Shown here piece by piece: positions 18,691-27,601 of a stretch of 64,000 nt of DNA. The stretch's first letter is position 1; each line of letters starts with the position of its first letter. The stretch comes from Campylobacterota bacterium. GTDB taxonomy: Bacteria > Campylobacterota > Campylobacteria > Campylobacterales > Sulfurimonadaceae. The notes beneath the pieces are model-generated. The model was not told where the DNA came from and ran no database searches. It was given only the letters and a program-made list of their open reading frames with translations. The DNA is taken from contig JBFMGG010000004.1 of the NCBI GenBank assembly GCA_040752835.1, positions 1 to 64,000 on the forward strand, given 5' to 3'. Made by a program: the position numbers and the translations under genes.

Positions 18691-19061
18691 TCGAGCGCCC
18701 CCTTCTTCCACGCGTAAACAAATCCGATCGCCAGCAACAAGATGAACATCATCATCTCGGCGAAACCGAACCAGCCGAGTAATTTAAAATCGATTGCCCA
18801 TGGAAACATGAATACGATTTCCACGTCAAACAGCAAAAACAGCAGCGCGAACAGGTAAAACTGCGTCGAAATACGGTTAGGCTGCTTGGTTACCTCCGGT
18901 CCGCATTCGTATACCGTCAGCTTCAGCTTTTCCGTATCTTTGGCCGCCAATGCGCGGCTGGCTAAGCGTGCGATTACCGTCGTGGCGTAAAACGCCCCGA
19001 ACGTCAACACAAACAGTACAAATACCCCGAAATAAGGATTTGCGACGTTGTAATGCTCCAT
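18672..19061 (-). CDS. nuoA: NADH-quinone oxidoreductase subunit A
   Basis: This 129-residue, three-helix membrane protein is the first gene of the complex I operon. The conserved loop YECGPEV near residue 56, with the cysteine that lies near the quinone site, and the [16 protein letters not shown] helix are present. The ATG is preceded by GAGGTCGGAATC. The operon promoter must lie in the 318 bases upstream. Confidence 0.96.
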   Translation of the reverse strand: MEHYNVANPYFGVFVLFVLTFGAFYATTVIARLASRALAAKDTEKLKLTVYECGPEVTKQPNRISTQFYLFALLFLLFDVEIVFMFPWAIDFKLLGWFGFAEMMMFILLLAIGFVYAWKKGALEWHNIK

Positions 19062-19379
19062 GATTCCGACCTCTTAGTGGTTGATGGCATACCCCGAAAA
19101 CCCCATGAAAAAGGGCTCGGAAGTACGGTTTCTATAAAAACAGTTGTTGCACTATAACAAAAAGAGGATTAAACGAACCCTTATCATCTCCACATTTTCT
19201 GCGGACTGTAACGATAGGGAACAGATAAAAGAAGGTAAAGAAGAAAATATGTTAAATATTGTAACACATTGGGAGAAAAACGGTTTTAAAGTATCGAATT
19301 GCTACAATCCGCGAGGAAACCGTTCTCCCCCTCTCGGTCGAAAACGATGGGGAGTGCTACCATACGAATCAAATAGGGC
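19062..19379. other. intergenic region upstream of nuo operon
   Basis: This 318-base AT-rich gap separates the chemoreceptor gene and nuoA, both on the minus strand. It should hold the nuo promoter. The best -10 candidate on the minus strand is TATAGT (19151-19156), which would give a leader of about 80 bases. A plus-strand TGCTACAAT near 19302-19310 resembles an extended -10 but points away from any gene. I see no convincing coding sequence or tRNA here. Confidence 0.4.
19325..19354 (-). terminator. weak hairpin after chemoreceptor gene
   Basis: CTCCCC at 19325-19330 pairs with GGGGAG at 19349-19354, with a nested TCG/CGA pair inside. It lies 26 bases after the chemoreceptor stop. No strong U tract follows on the minus strand, so termination here is doubtful. 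Confidence 0.3.
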
Positions 19380-20474
19380 TTACTGTTTTTCCTGAAGCAT
19401 GCGGTCAAGGGTCGTAAATACACCGTCACTCGCATGTTCCATCTCTTCGAACGCACGTACCATCACATCCGAACCGATACTCTCGCCGTGCAGCAGGTCG
19501 AAAATTTTGTGCGTCGTATTGTGGACGATTGAATGGGGAGTTTCAAGCGCCCCGTAGCTTGGGGTCTGTTTAAAGAACTGCGCCCCTTCGCCCTGCTCGT
19601 ACCATTTGCCCAGACGGCAGTTGTGGTGGTCGACAAACGTAAACTGCTCTTTCCGTGTTACGGCGGAGAGGTAGGTGTTGACTTTCCACAAAACGTGGTC
19701 GAGTTTTGCAAGGCTCATGAAAACCCGCTCCGCGGTGTGTTCGGTGCTGCCGAAGGTCTCGCGCATCATCTGCGCGTTGGTATGCATATTGGTGGTAAAC
19801 GTCGCGATCGATTCGTTGGATTCGGAGATATTTTCCTGGATATTTTCGAATTTTTCCCCGATCGTCGTAACGTCCTGTTTCATCGACTGAAGCGAAATGT
19901 GGATTTCACTGATCGCTTTGTCGGTACGGTCGGCAAGCTTGCGCACTTCGTCGGCAACGACGGCAAAGCCGCGCCCGTGTTCGCCGGCACGGGCCGCTTC
20001 GATCGCCGCATTGAGGGCCAGCAGGTTTGTCTGGTCGGAAATGTCCTTGATCAGCCCCAGGATACTCGCAACGTCCTGGGCCCGTTCGGAAAGGGCCTGA
20101 ACCGTCCCCATCGAGTCGAGGGCCAGAGCATTGAGCCCTTCGAGCGTGGTCGAAATTCCCGATGCCTTGTCGCCGAGATCGATGATGTTTTCAAGCAGCG
20201 AGGTGGACTGGGCGATGTTTTCGCGCGACGAAGCGACCGACGCGGCCATATTCCCCTGAATATCGAGGAGGTTGCGCTTGAGCTGTTCGTTTTGATAGGT
20301 CATCAGCGCCGTGGCGTTTTCGCATTGATGCGATGCCGGTTGCTCGGCCATAAGCGCTTCGCATTCGAAGACGCGTTCCTGGAGGCGGCGGTTCTCTTCC
20401 TGCATCGCCTCATACGCTTTTTTCAGATCGTAAAGCTCGTTTTTCAGTGCCCTGTCATCGCCGAACCAACCCAT
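19380..20474 (-). CDS. soluble methyl-accepting chemotaxis protein with CZB domain
   Basis: This 364-residue protein has no membrane segment. It has an N-terminal coiled coil (residues 8-45) and a chemoreceptor signalling hairpin with the highly conserved tip [34 protein letters not shown] around residues 140-175. The C-terminus is a zinc-binding CZB domain with the signature [10 protein letters not shown] near residue 283 and further histidines at HSIVH. CZB receptors sense zinc or hypochlorite-type oxidants in other bacteria. The start at 20474 is chosen because AGGAGATGTT precedes it directly. It likely signals from the cytoplasm to the flagellar motor through CheA/CheW. Confidence 0.9.
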   Translation of the reverse strand: MGWFGDDRALKNELYDLKKAYEAMQEENRRLQERVFECEALMAEQPASHQCENATALMTYQNEQLKRNLLDIQGNMAASVASSRENIAQSTSLLENIIDLGDKASGISTTLEGLNALALDSMGTVQALSERAQDVASILGLIKDISDQTNLLALNAAIEAARAGEHGRGFAVVADEVRKLADRTDKAISEIHISLQSMKQDVTTIGEKFENIQENISESNESIATFTTNMHTNAQMMRETFGSTEHTAERVFMSLAKLDHVLWKVNTYLSAVTRKEQFTFVDHHNCRLGKWYEQGEGAQFFKQTPSYGALETPHSIVHNTTHKIFDLLHGESIGSDVMVRAFEEMEHASDGVFTTLDRMLQEKQ

Positions 20475-20514
20475 AACATCTCCTTCACGCACGGTATAGC
20501 ATCATTGTCGATGC

Positions 20515-20520
20515 ATTATA
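20515..20520 (-). promoter_or_regulatory. -10 box for the CZB chemoreceptor gene
   Basis: A perfect TATAAT on the minus strand lies 41 bases upstream of the chemoreceptor ATG, giving a leader of about 33 bases with a good AGGAG site. No clear -35 box is visible, as is common for sigma-70 promoters in Campylobacterota. Confidence 0.55.
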
Positions 20521-20565
20521 CTACGTTTGTGTTGCAGATTCGTTGCACGATTGCCTGGAAAACAA

Positions 20566-22302
20566 TCAGCGGTTGATGAAGCCCATCGATTTTTCTCCCT
20601 CGAAACTTCCCGAACGCTCTTTTTTGATTTCGGCGACGAAGTCATCAAGGCGGAACACCCCCTCTTTACGCGCGGCAACGTGGTAGGCGGTATTTTTGAC
20701 AATCAGATTGATCTGTCCGCCCGTCAGCGGATAGGAGATGAGCGCTTCAACGTCGAACCCTTCTTCGTACGGGGCATTTTTGGGAAGCATCATCTTCCAC
20801 AGCGACAGCCGCTGTTTCTGGTCGGGCTTCTTGAACTCGATCTTGTAGTTGAAACGGCGTGAAAACGCCTGGTCGATATTCTCGAGGAGATTCGTCGTCG
20901 CAATCAGTATCCCCTGGAATTTTTCGATCTGCTCAAGGAAGATGTTCTGCATCTGGTTGTGCATCTGGTCGGCCGACGATCCCACCCCTGACGAGCGTGA
21001 CGAGAGGAACTGGTCAGCCTCGTTGAGCAGCAAAATCGGTTCGGTTTTCGTCTGGCGCGTCAGATCGGCATAGGTATCAAAGATCTTGCGGACGTTTTTC
21101 TCCGATTCCCCGACGTACATCGACAGGATTTTGGAGCAGTCGAAACTGAGCACCTGCCGTTTGAGCGATTTGGCGAGCGAATGGGCCGTCAGCGTTTTCC
21201 CCGTTCCCGGAGGGCCGTAAAATATGATCCGCGCGTCGATCCCCGCCTTTTTGTCTTTGATCCCCCACTCGTGCAGGCGCGATACCACTTCCCGGTCGAG
21301 CTGGCGCATCAGGTTCTGAAGCGTCTGTTCGGTCGTCGGGTTCAAAACGACGTTCTCCAGCGACGTCGAAGGCTCGATCAGCTCGAAAATGTCCTGTTCT
21401 TTGATCAGCATGTCGAGCTTGAGCTTTCGCACTTTTTTCTTTTTCTGGGGATGCATGATCGACTGAAGCACCTCATCGACGATGTAAAAAGCCCTGGAGA
21501 TCCCGCCAAAGGGGTTGAGCATCTCTTCGTAATCGATCACATCCTCATTGATGAGCCGCGCGCCGTCTTCGAGAAGGGCGCGGTTTTTGATCCGTTCGTA
21601 GTCGTCGAAACTGATCAGGTCGATCAGTGTGTTCATTTCCCGCAGGTTCCCCTCCGTCGCGCTGTATTCTTCTTTGAGTAACGCGAGGAAAATCACCTGC
21701 TCTTTGGGCTCGAGTTTTTTGGTCTTGAAAAAACGGTCCAGTACGACATCGTGCGAAGTCTGCGCGATCCGCTCCTCGATCCGTTTTTCGAGGAGCTCGA
21801 GCTTTTTCTGGATCCGGTGGATCCCCAGGGAGTGCTCGTTGCCGTTGTGGCGGATGATGCTCATCTTCTGGTACAGCTCGATACGGAAAAACTGGTCTTG
21901 CAGGTATTCGAGATGATCGGCATAGGGCTTGATATCGGGAAGGGTCATCTCCAAAGAGCCTTCTTCAATCAGTTTCATGAAGACCGGTGTGAGGGCAACA
22001 GGGGTATTATAAAGCTCCAGCTGCGAAAGTTCGCTGATTTTGATCGGCGTGAACGAATGGTGGGTGAGCCATCCGAGTTCCATCAGCGTCTTGACTTCCC
22101 CGAAACGTGAAAGAAACGAATAGTCCTGCGCCCCGTATATCTCCTGGAGGAGTTCGGCGACGACGACGTCCTCTTGCCCCTGCAAAAATTTACGGGTCAG
22201 AAGCCGCAGGATTTTGGCTTCGTCGGCCGAGCATTTGAGATGCTGGAAAATATGGCTCTGTTCAATGACGGGATTTTCCAGAAAATCGATCAAATATTTC
22301 AA
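20566..22302 (-). CDS. AAA+ ATPase (Cdc48/SpoVK-like, COG0464 type)
   Basis: This 578-residue protein has a long helical N-terminal half (1-360) with a likely winged-helix segment and one AAA+ module in the C-terminal part. Walker A is GPPGTGKT near residue 366. The Walker B motif reads ILLLNEAD near residue 425, with Asn where most AAA+ proteins have Asp, while the catalytic Glu is kept. The sensor-1 ATTN (near 468) and an arginine pair SRRF (near 481) follow. It starts with TTG at 22302 after AAGGACAC. Substrate and role are unknown; single-ring AAA+ remodelling is the expected activity. Confidence 0.8.
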   Translation of the reverse strand: MKYLIDFLENPVIEQSHIFQHLKCSADEAKILRLLTRKFLQGQEDVVVAELLQEIYGAQDYSFLSRFGEVKTLMELGWLTHHSFTPIKISELSQLELYNTPVALTPVFMKLIEEGSLEMTLPDIKPYADHLEYLQDQFFRIELYQKMSIIRHNGNEHSLGIHRIQKKLELLEKRIEERIAQTSHDVVLDRFFKTKKLEPKEQVIFLALLKEEYSATEGNLREMNTLIDLISFDDYERIKNRALLEDGARLINEDVIDYEEMLNPFGGISRAFYIVDEVLQSIMHPQKKKKVRKLKLDMLIKEQDIFELIEPSTSLENVVLNPTTEQTLQNLMRQLDREVVSRLHEWGIKDKKAGIDARIIFYGPPGTGKTLTAHSLAKSLKRQVLSFDCSKILSMYVGESEKNVRKIFDTYADLTRQTKTEPILLLNEADQFLSSRSSGVGSSADQMHNQMQNIFLEQIEKFQGILIATTNLLENIDQAFSRRFNYKIEFKKPDQKQRLSLWKMMLPKNAPYEEGFDVEALISYPLTGGQINLIVKNTAYHVAARKEGVFRLDDFVAEIKKERSGSFEGEKSMGFINR

Positions 22303-22335
22303 AAGTGTCCTTGTATGGTGGTCTGTGTAAATCGT

Positions 22336-23181
22336 CTATCCCTGCAGCCCGTAGAGCAGCCGGATCTCTTCGGCCCAGATCGTCTCGTCGATCGTCTCCA
22401 GAACAAGCGGAATGTCGTCCATGCGCGGATCGTTCATGATGTAGCGAAACGGTTCGATTCCCAGTTTCCCTTTGCCGATCGAATCGTGACGGTCGACGCG
22501 GCTCCCCAGATCGGGTTTGGAGTCGTTGATGTGCATTCCCATCAGGTATTGGAAACCGACGATCCGCTCAAACTCGTTCCATGTCGCTTCGTACGCTTCG
22601 GGAGTGCGGATGTCGTAGCCGGCGGTGAACATGTGGCACGTATCGATGCAGACCCCAACGCGCGATTTGTCCCCGATCCGCTCGATGATGGCGGCAAGGT
22701 GTTCAAATTTCCATCCCAGGTTGCTCCCCTGGCCCGCGGTATTTTCGATCACGAGGCTCACCCCCTCGGTCACATCGAGCGTCTCGTTCATCGACGCGGC
22801 GATCCGGTCGATGCACTCCTCTTCGCTGATCTGCTTGAGGTGGCTTCCGGGATGGAAGTTGAGCCGATCGAGTCCCAGCTGCATGCAGCGGCGCGTTTCG
22901 TCGATAAACGCTTCCAGCGATTTTTGCCGCTTATCCTCTTCGGGGTGCCCGAGGTTGATCAGGTACGAATCGTGCGGAAGAACGTGCTTGGGCAAAATAC
23001 CGCTTTGGGCAAGGTTCTCTTTAAACAGGGCGATCGTCTCGTCGTCGAGAGGCTTTGCCGTCCACTGTTTCTGGTTTTTGGTAAAGAGGGCGAACGCCTT
23101 TGCCCCGATCGCCATCGCGTTGAGGGGGGCATTGAACACGCCGCCGCTGGCGGAGACGTGGGCACCTACATATTTGGCCAT
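22336..23181 (-). CDS. nfo: endonuclease IV (AP endonuclease)
   Basis: This 281-residue TIM-barrel enzyme cleaves DNA 5' of abasic sites during base excision repair, using three zinc ions. Family blocks are visible: GAHVSASGG at the N-terminus, LNFHPGSH near residue 107, [12 protein letters not shown] near residue 142, [15 protein letters not shown] near residue 176, and [17 protein letters not shown] near residue 211. The zinc-ligand histidines, aspartates and glutamates fall in these blocks. Length is normal. It lies 33 bases before the AAA+ gene on the same strand. Confidence 0.96.
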   Translation of the reverse strand: MAKYVGAHVSASGGVFNAPLNAMAIGAKAFALFTKNQKQWTAKPLDDETIALFKENLAQSGILPKHVLPHDSYLINLGHPEEDKRQKSLEAFIDETRRCMQLGLDRLNFHPGSHLKQISEEECIDRIAASMNETLDVTEGVSLVIENTAGQGSNLGWKFEHLAAIIERIGDKSRVGVCIDTCHMFTAGYDIRTPEAYEATWNEFERIVGFQYLMGMHINDSKPDLGSRVDRHDSIGKGKLGIEPFRYIMNDPRMDDIPLVLETIDETIWAEEIRLLYGLQG

Positions 23182-23211
23182 ATTGAATTCCTGATAGTTG
23201 ATAATGACATT

Positions 23212-24360
23212 TTAGCGCAGTTTGCGTATTCTCTCGGCGGCCTCTTGGAGTACCTCGAGCGGTTTAGAATAGCAAAAGCGGACCATGTTTTTCCCCGCAT
23301 CGTCATGGTAGAACGCCCGTCCGGGGACGGAGGCGACCCCCGTGGCCTCCAGAATGGCCATCGCTTTTTCAAAATCGTCATTTCCCGCCACGCCGCTCAC
23401 ATCGGTCATGATGTAGTACGCCCCCATCGGGAGGCTTGGGGAGAGACCGGCATCGCGCAGTGCGGCACAGAAGAGGTCGCGTTTGTGCTGATGGACGCGG
23501 GAGAGTTCGGCGTAATACTCATCCCCGAGCTTCTCCAGCCCGACCGCAGCGCCGATCTGCAGCGGCGCGGGGGCGCAGACGTAGATCAGGTCGTTGAACT
23601 GCGCCATCGCCTCGATGACATGAAGCGGTGCAATCGCATATCCCAGCCGCCATCCGGTAACGCTGAAAACTTTGGAAAACCCCGACATCGTAACGCAACG
23701 CTTCGCGAGGTTGGGGACCGAGAGAGCGGGGACATGAACGGCACCGTCGTAAAGAAAATGTTCATACATCTCGTCGCTGAAGACGATCAGATCGTGTTTC
23801 TCGGCAAACGCACCGATCGCTTCGAGTTCTTTGCGGGTATAGACCTTGCCGCTTGGGTTGGCGGGGTTGCAGATCACCATCCCGCGTGTTTTGGGGGTCA
23901 CCGCCGCTTCGAGGGCCTCCATGTCGAGTTCCCATTCGGGGGCTTCAAGCCGCACGAAGATCGGGACCGCCTCGATCGAGGTGAGTGTGGCGCGGTGGTA
24001 GCCGTAGTAGGGTTCGAACAGTATCACCTCGTCCCCCGGTTCGAGAAGGGAGAGGCACGCCGTGTAAAATGCCCCCGTCGCCCCGTCGCTGACCAGTACC
24101 TCGGAGGGAGAGACGTTGACACCGTAAAACCGTTTCATCTTCGCCGCAATCGCTTCGCGAAGACGGGACAGTCCTTCGGTCGGGGTGTAAATGTTGATCC
24201 CCTCGTCCATTGCCCTCTTCGCCCCTTCGATCACTTCGGAAGGAACGGGCAGATCGCATACCCCCTGCGCCATATTGATCCCGCCCGCGGCGTTGCAGGC
24301 CCCGGTCATCGACCGGATATGGGACTGTTCGATCGTCCCGCTGCGACGGCTGAGTTTCAT
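23212..24360 (-). CDS. pyridoxal-phosphate aminotransferase, class I/II
   Basis: This is a 382-residue fold-type I enzyme from the ATG at 24360, which follows GAGGAGCAAGC. The PLP lysine is in SGFSKVFSVTGWRLGY near residue 232, and the phosphate and ring contacts DGATG, NPANPSGK and DEMYEH are present. An N-terminal substrate-specificity block MAQGVCDLPVP is typical of aspartate/kynurenine-type aminotransferases. The exact substrate cannot be told from sequence; aspartate, aromatic or methionine-related amino acids are all possible. Confidence 0.88.
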   Translation of the reverse strand: MKLSRRSGTIEQSHIRSMTGACNAAGGINMAQGVCDLPVPSEVIEGAKRAMDEGINIYTPTEGLSRLREAIAAKMKRFYGVNVSPSEVLVSDGATGAFYTACLSLLEPGDEVILFEPYYGYHRATLTSIEAVPIFVRLEAPEWELDMEALEAAVTPKTRGMVICNPANPSGKVYTRKELEAIGAFAEKHDLIVFSDEMYEHFLYDGAVHVPALSVPNLAKRCVTMSGFSKVFSVTGWRLGYAIAPLHVIEAMAQFNDLIYVCAPAPLQIGAAVGLEKLGDEYYAELSRVHQHKRDLFCAALRDAGLSPSLPMGAYYIMTDVSGVAGNDDFEKAMAILEATGVASVPGRAFYHDDAGKNMVRFCYSKPLEVLQEAAERIRKLR

Positions 24361-24390
24361 GCTTGCTCCTCGTTCATAGAAAGAGCGCAA

Positions 24391-25623
24391 TTATACCCGA
24401 TACCGCAACACCTTCACGATTATGGCGACGAGGAGCACCCCCGACACAAACAGCAAAACCGCCCCCGTCTGCCACAGCCAGACGCTCTGCGACCATAACG
24501 AAACCGCGATCGCCGCCACCCCCGCAAGAGCGCTCCCCCATTGCGCGTCGGCCCACCGCGCCGGCAGGAGCTGATGGATCATCGGCACCTCTTCGTCGTC
24601 GATGCGGGGGGCAAAACGCTCGAACCACACCAGAAACGGCACGATCTTGTAAAGGTGGCCCGTAATCAAAAAACCGATAAATCCCGCCATCAGCAGCCAA
24701 TAAACGATCAGCCAGTACCGCCCGTTTCCCTCGACGTACGCATACAACGCCAGGGCCAGCGCCGCGACGAGGGCCATGAACGCGACGGCTGTCGAACGTT
24801 CCCAGATGTCGGCGTAACGGCGTTTTTTGGAGGTGAAAATACGGTAAACGACCCGAAGGTAATACAATACCGAAAACAGCGCCGCCCCCAGCGATACCCC
24901 TTCAAGCCATCCGATTTGCAGCAGCGCGGCGAGCATCATCGTCAAAACCGCCGCGATCATCGCATAAAAGCTGAGGGCATGATCGTTGTCGGAGAACCGT
25001 TCGCACGCCCCGAACATCGGGAGCAGTACCGTGCTGACCCCCATCACGTTGAGCAGAACGTATCCCCCCAACACGCTCATCAGATGCGCGTAGAGCCATC
25101 GCAAGGGATCGATCACCCACGCTCCGGCATATCCTCCCGCCATCGCGATTCCGACCGCCAGCCCGATTCCCAGGAAAAACGTGCTCCACTGCATCGACCG
25201 GGTCACCGCGGTTCGACGGCGGCTGCGCCGAACGGTCACGAACAGGTCGAACGCGAAAAGGGCCAATGCGGCGACGATCAAGACGCCTCCCGCCAAAAGC
25301 CAGGCGGGATCGCGGATAAATCCCGCAGCCAGGAGCACGCTCCCGACTCCGAGCATGGGGGCGATCCACACGAACAGGACCGGGTAGCGGTGATGCACCT
25401 CCCCGACAACGACGGAGAGCTGTCCCATGGCCCCCGCAATCACGCTCATCACGAATCCGACCATGTACGCGTGCACCCATCCCAAAACCCGCATATCACC
25501 CGCCGAAACGGCAGGATCGATAAACCACAGATACCCCATCGAGAGGGCGTAAAAGAACGTACCGGCGAGAAAATAGGGGGCAACGACCCGCAGAGGGAGG
25601 GAAAAATCGGGGGAAACGTTCAT
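24391..25623 (-). CDS. polytopic membrane protein, possibly heme-copper-oxidase-I-like
   Basis: This 410-residue protein has about 11-12 hydrophobic helices, an inside-positive loop VRRSRRR near residue 133, and almost no soluble domain. Histidines recur at helix starts: WVHAYMVGF near 49, LYAHLMSVLGGYVLLN near 178, and GHLYKIVPFLVWFER near 331. That spacing resembles heme-binding membrane families such as NnrS or heme-copper oxidase subunit I relatives, but I cannot assign a family. A -10-like TACAAT and an AAGGG site precede the ATG. It stands alone between the aminotransferase and a lipoprotein gene. Confidence 0.7.
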   Translation of the reverse strand: MNVSPDFSLPLRVVAPYFLAGTFFYALSMGYLWFIDPAVSAGDMRVLGWVHAYMVGFVMSVIAGAMGQLSVVVGEVHHRYPVLFVWIAPMLGVGSVLLAAGFIRDPAWLLAGGVLIVAALALFAFDLFVTVRRSRRRTAVTRSMQWSTFFLGIGLAVGIAMAGGYAGAWVIDPLRWLYAHLMSVLGGYVLLNVMGVSTVLLPMFGACERFSDNDHALSFYAMIAAVLTMMLAALLQIGWLEGVSLGAALFSVLYYLRVVYRIFTSKKRRYADIWERSTAVAFMALVAALALALYAYVEGNGRYWLIVYWLLMAGFIGFLITGHLYKIVPFLVWFERFAPRIDDEEVPMIHQLLPARWADAQWGSALAGVAAIAVSLWSQSVWLWQTGAVLLFVSGVLLVAIIVKVLRYRV

Positions 25624-25665
25624 CGCAAAACCCTTTTTTAGTGCCGATTGTAACCGATTAGGCCT

Positions 25666-26166
25666 CTAGCGTGATTGATTTTCGTCAAGATCGTTGATCC
25701 GGACAATAATGCCGTTAAGGCGGTCTTTAAAATAGATCTCCCCTTTCCCCCGTCGGTAGATAATATCCATTTCATCGTCGCGGACAAACTGGAAAAGTCT
25801 TCCGTCGCACATCTCCTCTTTCCCTTTCCCGCCGAAAATATCGTGGCCGAGGAGAACGCGTTTCATCGTATCGGCCGGGTAATCGGGGTAGAGATACTCC
25901 TTGACGAATCGCTCTTCGCTCATGCACCCCGCACTGACGCACACCTCACCGTCGATGCGGATCTTTTCGACCGCGACCCCGGCGGCAAAAAGTTCGAGTT
26001 CGACGCGCTCCCCGTCGCTTCGGAGGTATCCGGTGTCGGCGAATTTGAGTTTTGGGGTTTTGAGGGTAATCATTTTCGGTTCGCTGCGGGTGTAGTGTTG
26101 TTTCGTGGCACAGCCGCCGATCATCACGACGGTAAGACTAGCCCATAGGATAGAGAATTTTCGCAT
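25666..26166 (-). CDS. lipoprotein of unknown function
   Basis: This 166-residue protein begins with a lipoprotein signal: basic MRKF, a hydrophobic core and the lipobox MIGGC near residue 18. It should be lipidated and anchored to a membrane. The mature part has a CVSAGC pair (possible disulfide) and many charged residues, and I do not recognise a domain. The ATG at 26166 is preferred over 26175 because GAGGTGC precedes it. Its 5' end overlaps the 3' end of the aldo/keto reductase gene by 29 bases. Confidence 0.7.
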   Translation of the reverse strand: MRKFSILWASLTVVMIGGCATKQHYTRSEPKMITLKTPKLKFADTGYLRSDGERVELELFAAGVAVEKIRIDGEVCVSAGCMSEERFVKEYLYPDYPADTMKRVLLGHDIFGGKGKEEMCDGRLFQFVRDDEMDIIYRRGKGEIYFKDRLNGIIVRINDLDENQSR

Positions 26167-27056
26167 GCACCTCATCCAGTTTTTGAAGTATATCGCTGCC
26201 GAGCGTCACCTCCATCGCGGCGAGGGAAGCGTCCATCTGTGCCGCCGACGTGGCCCCGATGATCGTGGAGGCGACGAAATCGAACTGCTTGCTCCACGCG
26301 ATCGCCATCGTGACGGGGTGAATCCCCGCTTCGGCGGCGATGCGGAGGTACTCCTGGGTCGACGCGAGCGTTTTGTCGTTCAAAAACCGCGCGGCCATCA
26401 GCCGCTGGCGCTTGTTGGGGGATTTGACATAGTCGCTGAACCGCCCTGCGGTGCCCGGATTTTGGTTGTACTTTCCGCTGAGCACCCCTCCTCCCAGCGG
26501 CGAATAGGGGAGCAGCGAAATTTTCTCCTCCCGGCACAGCGCGGCGATCTCGGTCAGGTCGCGACGGTTGAGGAGGGAAAAATTGTTCTGGATCGATTCG
26601 AACCGGGCGAGTTTTTCGTATCTGGAAACCATCAGCGATTTCATCGTCCCGCGCGCGGTATCGTTGGAGGTTCCGACGTAGCGTACCTTTCCGCTTTGCA
26701 CGAGAGCATCAAACGCCCGCATCGTCTCTTCGATCGGAACCACCGTATCGGGCCAGTGCATCTGGTAAAGGTCGATGTAGTCGGTCCCCAGCCGCTTGAG
26801 CGATCCCTCGACGGCCCGTTCGATGTGGAAGCGGTCGCAGGCGGTAAGGCCGTGGCGGATCGGGGGGACGAACCATCCCGATGCGGCTCCCGCTACCTTG
26901 CTTGCGAGAATGACACTTTCTCTGGGCTTGGTTTTCAGCCACCGTCCCACGATCTCCTCGGTACGCCCGGCGAGTTTTTCGCTCGGCGGAACGGGATACA
27001 GTTCGGCGGTATCGAAAAAATTCACCCCCGCTTCGGCCGATATAGCGGTATTCCAT
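26138..27056 (-). pseudogene. aldo/keto reductase with N-terminal deletion and frameshift
   Basis: The body (294 codons downstream of 27025) is a clear aldo/keto reductase: NFFDTAELY with catalytic Asp and Tyr, ASKV with Lys, QMHWPD with His, and the NADPH-binding C-terminal block. The normal start MEYRYIGRSG is encoded from the ATG at 27056 with a strong AAAGGAGTC site. However, after ten codons the sequence jumps straight to the VNFFDTAE block, in a different frame. About 40 codons (strand beta-1, helix alpha-1) that join these blocks in relatives are missing. A GTG at 27025 could start a shortened 295-residue protein, but without the first barrel strand it is unlikely to fold. Probable recent pseudogene. 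Confidence 0.7.
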
Positions 27057-27163
27057 GTGACTCCTTTCGCCCTGCATTTCGGAGCGTCCCCTCCGGACTC
27101 CCTTTGTATCCTGCAATTGTATCCTACTTGATGCCGCGCCTACCCGATCAATTAATTTTTAGT

Positions 27164-27169
27164 TATAAT
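27164..27169 (+). promoter_or_regulatory. -10 box for the 110-residue protein gene
   Basis: A perfect TATAAT in an AT-rich stretch lies 31 bases before the ATG at 27201, with a GGAGG site between them. The gene is divergent from the aldo/keto reductase remnant. Confidence 0.6.
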
Positions 27170-27200
27170 AGAACAGAAACGTTTTCAATGGAGGATCACC

Positions 27201-27533
27201 ATGAACGACATTATCCGTGAAGCATACTCGCGATTCGGCGACATTTCCGATCTGCTTCGCTCGGGGAACCCAGGAGGGGAAGAGTATTACGTCCAACTGA
27301 GCGAAGCGACGCAGGATGCCTATGTGATTATGAACGAGGGGATGTGCGAAAATACGACCGTCTGCCATGAATGCGCGGCCCACCGCGATTTTTTACAGTC
27401 GATGATCGGCATCGTCGAAGACCTTGCATCGGGGGCGCCGCTCTCCAGCACCTATCAGAACGAACTGGAGAAGTACCGCCTCAAAGTCGGCGAAATCCTC
27501 AAAAAGATCGAAGGGGCCCTCGTCTCGATGTAA
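27201..27533 (+). CDS. small helical protein, unknown
   Basis: This 110-residue soluble protein appears all-helical and acidic. It has a C-x7-C-x2-C arrangement, with Cys in NEGMCEN and the pair in TVCHECAAH near residues 49-59, which could bind metal. A good promoter and ribosome binding site (GGAGG) precede it, so it is very likely real. It is followed after 68 bases by the Y-family polymerase gene. I do not recognise the family. Confidence 0.65.
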   Translation: MNDIIREAYSRFGDISDLLRSGNPGGEEYYVQLSEATQDAYVIMNEGMCENTTVCHECAAHRDFLQSMIGIVEDLASGAPLSSTYQNELEKYRLKVGEILKKIEGALVSM

Positions 27534-27601
27534 CAGGGTGCACAAGGTGCATTCTGCCATATTTTTCCCTTTCTCCCCGTTTTTGAATTACACTTTCCGG
27601 T

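Noticed and set aside
18691-18711. Upstream start for nuoB (seven extra residues)
   Set aside because: It lies deeper inside nuoA and lacks a ribosome binding site, while GAAGGGGGCG precedes the ATG at 18690.
19144-19395. 83-codon plus-strand frame in the nuo upstream gap
   Set aside because: No ribosome binding site, biased composition and overlap with the chemoreceptor gene end; treated as non-coding.
22174-24498. Very long plus-strand open frame (about 774 codons) across nfo and the aminotransferase gene
   Set aside because: It spans two well-identified minus-strand genes and shows no recognisable domain; long antisense frames are expected at this GC content and codon use.
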